Shown piece after piece: positions 60,320 through 64,000 of a stretch of DNA of 64,000 bases. Every line of letters starts with the position of its first letter. Within the stretch, counting starts at the first letter, position 1. The translations under genes and the position numbers were made by a program. The DNA comes from Fulvivirga sediminis. Lineage in GTDB: Bacteria; Bacteroidota; Bacteroidia; Cytophagales; Cyclobacteriaceae. Under the pieces are notes generated by a model. That model did not search any database. It was not told where the DNA came from and worked only from the letters and a program-made list of their open reading frames with translations. The DNA lies in contig NZ_JAESIY010000001.1 in the NCBI RefSeq assembly GCF_016757215.1, forward strand, positions 62,001-126,000. Direction: 5' to 3'.

Positions 60320-61494
60320 GCCTTACGTGTAATAGCGGCCATTTTTTGATTATTCTTATCAGTGAAGGCAAAAATGTATTGATCTCCCCCATCGGTTATG
60401 CCTGTCTTTTTTCTAATATTTTTCACCTCTTCTGGGAAATTCCGCGTGGTGATATTGGCCTTCTTCCCTTCCAGAGCTGATAGTATTTTCTTTTTATTAT
60501 AAGGAAGAAGCCTCTCTACCTTAAACTTCCGGCCAGGGAAGTTTTCAATTAATTCTTTGCTGGTATATAAGTGCGTGTTGGGGTGAACTTTGAAGGCGCC
60601 ATAGTGTGTTGCCACCGTATTAAAAGCACCGGCTTTAAGTACGCTGCTATTGGGCTCATACAAAAATTGCTTGGTATCACTGAGGGGTGCCTGAGATTCC
60701 ACCTCCTCATTGGGGAAAAAGGAGAATGTCTGATTATCCTTTTTCTGAAGGTTAACAGTAACTATCTCCGTTTTATGATTTGCGGTGAAATCAATATGAT
60801 AAAGTACTTCTTTGCACTCATTATTTACTGACACCACATGTACGGATTTTACATTATTCAGGCTTTGTAACGCCAGCTGAATGTCTAACATAGGAGATGT
60901 TTTTATTAACACCTCTTTTGACTTCCCTTTGAGTTGTGCAAGTAACGTAGTGACATCTGGCTCACAGTCTTTCAGAAGCACTACCTTTTGGCTATTATTA
61001 TCTCTCCGGGCAGGATCAATATAAATAAGATCAGCCTTTTCTATTTCAGAAACATACAAGGTTGATTCTGCATTGATCACCTCAATATTAGAAGATAAGG
61101 CCTTGAAGTTATGCGTGGCGAGTTCGCATAAATGGGATTGTTTTTCAAGGTAAATAGATCGTTTAAAATGCTTGCTTAGATAATAGCAGTCGATGCCATA
61201 CCCTCCGGTGAAGTCATACATAGTACTGCCATTTACCAGATCGGCCTTGTATTTTGCAGTGGCTTCAGAAGAACACTGCTCCATAGATATTTGTGGAGGG
61301 AATATGAGGTCTTTTGTGTTATACCACTCGGGCAACTTGCTCTTAGCACGTTTACGCGAAGCAATTTGCTCTGCCACCCATTTTATGGGCACTCCGCCTA
61401 TTTCTTTGTGCTTTAAAGAAAGAGAAAAAGGATCATGGTTTTCATGATCCTTTATAAAGTGTTGTACCTCTGGCTGTAGAAGTAATTCTATCAT
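60316..61494 (-). CDS. Class I SAM-dependent methyltransferase with THUMP-like domain
   Basis: In this 392-residue protein the SAM-binding motif I is MYDFTGGYGIDCYYLSK (near 93-109), followed by IYLEKQ (motif II) and the catalytic-looking LIYIDPARRD (near 155). The C-terminal region (about 300-390) fits the THUMP-like domain that accompanies this family, with GRKFKVERLLPYNKKK near 325. Such proteins are predicted RNA or protein methyltransferases; the substrate is unknown. It lies 14 nt after asd in the same direction. Confidence 0.82.
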   Translation of the reverse strand: MIELLLQPEVQHFIKDHENHDPFSLSLKHKEIGGVPIKWVAEQIASRKRAKSKLPEWYNTKDLIFPPQISMEQCSSEATAKYKADLVNGSTMYDFTGGYGIDCYYLSKHFKRSIYLEKQSHLCELATHNFKALSSNIEVINAESTLYVSEIEKADLIYIDPARRDNNSQKVVLLKDCEPDVTTLLAQLKGKSKEVLIKTSPMLDIQLALQSLNNVKSVHVVSVNNECKEVLYHIDFTANHKTEIVTVNLQKKDNQTFSFFPNEEVESQAPLSDTKQFLYEPNSSVLKAGAFNTVATHYGAFKVHPNTHLYTSKELIENFPGRKFKVERLLPYNKKKILSALEGKKANITTRNFPEEVKNIRKKTGITDGGDQYIFAFTDKNNQKMAAITRKA

Positions 61495-61508
61495 TAAGAG
61501 GGTTGAAT

Positions 61509-62501
61509 TTAATATACTAAGTTATTAGCTGCCAGGTATTCTGCAATCTGCACTGCATTAGTGGCTGCTCCTTTTCTCAAGTTATCAGCCACTACCCACA
61601 TGTTTAAAGTGTTGGGCTGAGACTCATCTCTTCTTAATCTACCTACAAACACATCATCTTTTCCATGTGCGTTTAAAGGCATAGGGTATACATTGTTAGC
61701 CACGTCATCTTCTATAGTGATTCCTGGTGTTTTGCTAAGCAATTCATATACCTCTTTAATATCAAAATCTTTGTGAAACTCAACGTTTACAGACTCCGAG
61801 TGGCCACCCATAACTGGTAGTCTTACAGCCGTAGCCGTTACAGCTATTGATTGGTCATCAAGAATTTTCTTAGTTTCATTTACCATTTTCATTTCCTCTT
61901 TGGTGTATCCGTTTTCTTGGAATACATCAATATGAGGAAGCACATTCATGTCTATTTTGTGAGGATATACTTTTTCAGCATCTGTACCAGCTCTTTCTTT
62001 CATTAGCTGATCTACAGCTGCTTTTCCTGTTCCTGTTACAGACTGATAAGTAGATACGACTACCCTTTTTATTTTATATTTCTTATGCAAAGGTGCTAAT
62101 GCTAATACCATTTGGATAGTAGAGCAGTTAGGGTTGGCGATAATTCTATCGTCTATTCTTAGTGCTTCAGCATTAATTTCCGGAACGATGAGCTTGTGAT
62201 CCGGACTCATTCTCCAGGCAGAAGAATTATCTACCACAATACAGCCTGCCCCTGCAAACTTGGGAGCCCACTCTAGAGAGGTGCCTCCTCCGGCAGAAAA
62301 AATAGCTACTTCCGGTTTATTAGCAATAGCTTCTTCCATTCCGATTACCTTATACGTCTTACCCTTAAATTCGTATTCCTTACCAACCGACTTTGGTGAG
62401 GCTACGAGAAATAATTGGTCAAACTCTAAGTTTCTTTCTTCAATGACTTTTAGTACCTCCTGGCCTACTAAACCAGTGGCTCCTACTACTGCTAATTTCA
62501 T
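61509..62501 (-). CDS. asd: Aspartate-semialdehyde dehydrogenase
   Basis: Asd reduces aspartyl phosphate to aspartate semialdehyde for lysine, threonine, methionine and diaminopimelate synthesis. The 330-residue protein has the NADP motif GATGLVGQEVLKV (8-20), SAGGGTS, catalytic cysteine in ANPNCSTIQM (near 129), the QSVTGTGKA loop and histidine in MGGHSESVNV (near 234). All catalytic residues are present. A TATTTTTG -7 box precedes it. Confidence 0.95.
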   Translation of the reverse strand: MKLAVVGATGLVGQEVLKVIEERNLEFDQLFLVASPKSVGKEYEFKGKTYKVIGMEEAIANKPEVAIFSAGGGTSLEWAPKFAGAGCIVVDNSSAWRMSPDHKLIVPEINAEALRIDDRIIANPNCSTIQMVLALAPLHKKYKIKRVVVSTYQSVTGTGKAAVDQLMKERAGTDAEKVYPHKIDMNVLPHIDVFQENGYTKEEMKMVNETKKILDDQSIAVTATAVRLPVMGGHSESVNVEFHKDFDIKEVYELLSKTPGITIEDDVANNVYPMPLNAHGKDDVFVGRLRRDESQPNTLNMWVVADNLRKGAATNAVQIAEYLAANNLVY

Positions 62502-62528
62502 ATGAATTGATTTTTATAAAATTGAAGC

Positions 62529-62536
62529 CAAAAATA
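62529..62536 (-). promoter_or_regulatory. -7 promoter box for asd
   Basis: The minus strand reads TATTTTTG, matching TAnnTTTG, with a leader of about 20 nt before the asd ATG. A -33 TTG at proper spacing was not found. Confidence 0.45.
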
Positions 62537-62572
62537 ATGTTTTTATATATTTTATGCGGTATATTATTACAA

Positions 62573-64000
62573 ATGAATGGGTTTGTTTGGCAAATATTTT
62601 TTAAAACTAATATTATACTGGCCTTAATATTCAGTACTGCTCCCGTGCATGCCCAGTTTTTTGATGATTTTGAAGATGGTGATTTCACAAATAACCCTGT
62701 ATGGAGTGGAAATAATGAATTGTGGACCATTTCTGGAGACAGACTCCAATCGAACAGTGAAGGAGCTGCCGATTATTATTTGAGTACGCAGAATACTCTT
62801 GCTACGAATGTTGAATTTGAGTTTTTTGTCAACTTGAAGTTCGGAACGTCAGGGTCTAACTATGTAGATGTTTATTTATTGGCCGATGATGAAGATCTCT
62901 CATTAGTTCAGAATGGCTATTTTATTAGGATTGGAGATACGGAAGATCATATCGCTTTCTACAGGGTGTTGGCAGGAAGTGAATCGTTACTTTTTAGTAG
63001 TGAAAATGGTATAGTGGGAAGTACATCAGAGAATCCATTTGGCATTAGAATGTTAAGAGATGAAGCCGGCTTGTGGACTTTACTGGCAGATGAAGGCGTA
63101 ACAGGCAATTATGTAGAAATAGGATCTATTCTGGATGATGATGTGCTCTCATCTTCTCATTTTGGAATATTTATTAAGCAATCTACTGCCATGAGTCCTA
63201 GAAAGAATCATTATTTTGATGACTTTAGTGTTAGGCCTATAGGTGCGGATGTCCGGCCCCCAGCAGTGGCAAGCATTGATTTCCTTTCAAATACGCAGTG
63301 GCAGGTTCAGTTTTCTGAGGAGGTAGCCACAGAAAGCGCAGAAGAAACGAGTAATTACATCATAAATAACTCGATTAATCCTCAGGCCGTAGTGCTTGGA
63401 GAAAACAATTTGTCTGTGATACTTACTTTTTCAGAGACTTTTCAAACAGCGGAGAACTATGAATTATCAATAAACTATATTGAGGATTTAGCGGGCAATG
63501 TTATGGAAGGTTATAATTCTGTTTTCACTTTTTATTTGACAGAAGAGGTCACTTTCAAAGATGTACTTATTAATGAAATTATGGCTGATTTTGCTCCGTC
63601 TATTGGTTTGCCTGAGGCCGAATATGTGGAGATTTTCAATAGAAGCGATAAAACCTTTTACCTCGATAGTTGGGTTTTGCATGATGCTACCACCTCTGGG
63701 AGCATAGAGGCTGTTTACCTTATTCCAGAAGATTATTTGATACTTACGGCTGCTGAAAATCGAGAATTGTTGCAGTCTTATGGTAGAGTGGCGGTGGTAG
63801 ATCCCTGGCCAAGTTTGAATAATGGTAGCGATCAGCTACTTATTTCGGATGGCACTTTCCCTATCGATTCAGTTAATTATGATGATGCCTGGTATAATAG
63901 CTCTTCAAAGGCATCAGGTGGTTGGTCATTAGAATTAATTGATCCTGAAAATACTTGTGGAGGAGAAGGAAACTGGACTGCATCAATAGATGATATGGGA
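62573..64000 (+). CDS. Large secreted protein with lamin-tail domain, 5' part
   Basis: The frame is open from ATG 62573 to the right edge (476 codons, no stop), so the gene is cut. It begins with a signal peptide (about 1-28, ending VHAQ). An N-terminal beta-rich domain (about 29-222, FFDDFEDGDF onward) resembles lectin/glucanase-like sandwiches. An Ig-like segment follows (about 225-320: WQVQFSEEV, IEDLAGNVM). A lamin-tail domain follows from about 329: DVLINEIMADF, AEYVEIFNRS, YLDSWVLHD, NNGSDQLLI. Such proteins are cell-surface or secreted, often with type IX secretion tails. An in-frame ATG at 62537 would add twelve hydrophobic residues. Confidence 0.8.
   Translation, partial: MNGFVWQIFFKTNIILALIFSTAPVHAQFFDDFEDGDFTNNPVWSGNNELWTISGDRLQSNSEGAADYYLSTQNTLATNVEFEFFVNLKFGTSGSNYVDVYLLADDEDLSLVQNGYFIRIGDTEDHIAFYRVLAGSESLLFSSENGIVGSTSENPFGIRMLRDEAGLWTLLADEGVTGNYVEIGSILDDDVLSSSHFGIFIKQSTAMSPRKNHYFDDFSVRPIGADVRPPAVASIDFLSNTQWQVQFSEEVATESAEETSNYIINNSINPQAVVLGENNLSVILTFSETFQTAENYELSINYIEDLAGNVMEGYNSVFTFYLTEEVTFKDVLINEIMADFAPSIGLPEAEYVEIFNRSDKTFYLDSWVLHDATTSGSIEAVYLIPEDYLILTAAENRELLQSYGRVAVVDPWPSLNNGSDQLLISDGTFPIDSVNYDDAWYNSSSKASGGWSLELIDPENTCGGEGNWTASIDDMG

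Overview
The window reads as a chromosomal segment of an AT-rich Bacteroidota bacterium, most likely a gliding member of the order Cytophagales. The signs are TAnnTTTG-type -7 promoter boxes ahead of many genes, a GldJ-like gliding lipoprotein, the long form of NusB, DUF4293, DUF4199 and DUF1573 proteins, and weak Shine-Dalgarno use. The genus is not determinable by eye. I saw no rRNA, tRNA, CRISPR array, transposase or prophage gene. Almost all of the sequence is housekeeping and signalling genes.

Layout. 1-8253: a 6-phosphofructokinase fragment, a hotdog thioesterase, an M61 peptidase, a polyprenyl diphosphate synthase, RNase R, a 3'-5' exonuclease, a small unknown protein, LipB and YraN. 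8250-16283: eight signalling genes on the minus strand. Seven of them are tightly overlapped (a free-standing membrane sensor module, three PAS histidine kinases of which two begin with receiver domains, two lone receivers and a LuxR-type regulator). Beyond a gap lies a short kinase whose phosphoacceptor histidine is replaced by serine. 16805-26274: a MORN-like exported protein, HtpG, DUF4293, thiolase, HAD phosphatase, TruA, an ABC exporter and two envelope proteins. 26276-33584: a second ABC exporter, leucine-type dehydrogenase, a candidate structured RNA, NusB, YtxH, DUF1573, YajC, YbbR-like and CoaE. 33589-38279: flippase-like protein, ScpA, Dxs and an alpha/beta hydrolase.

38280-42360 is the least ordinary stretch. 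An orphan LuxR-type regulator is followed by an AT-rich region with seven TACGTA hexamers arranged in inverted repeats, then a 49-residue peptide gene ending in Gly-Cys-Gly-Gly, which diverges from a prolyl-oligopeptidase-type lipoprotein. 42361-52828: a ferritin-like helical protein, an MFS exporter, a TetR regulator with a perfect 18-bp palindrome over its promoter and a co-transcribed FabF paralogue, a membrane nucleotide cyclase, envelope proteins, a GAF protein and GldJ. 53211-64000: a LytS/LytTR pair, Mfd, DinB, a Crp/Fnr regulator with a perfect FNR-type box at its 3' end, a THUMP-like methyltransferase, aspartate-semialdehyde dehydrogenase and the start of a large lamin-tail surface protein.

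The best candidates for something undescribed are: the promoter-structure-terminator unit between the dehydrogenase and nusB; the multi-step phosphorelay with its histidine-less kinase; and the TACGTA repeats with the neighbouring GCGG peptide. All domain assignments come from reading motifs, not from searches.
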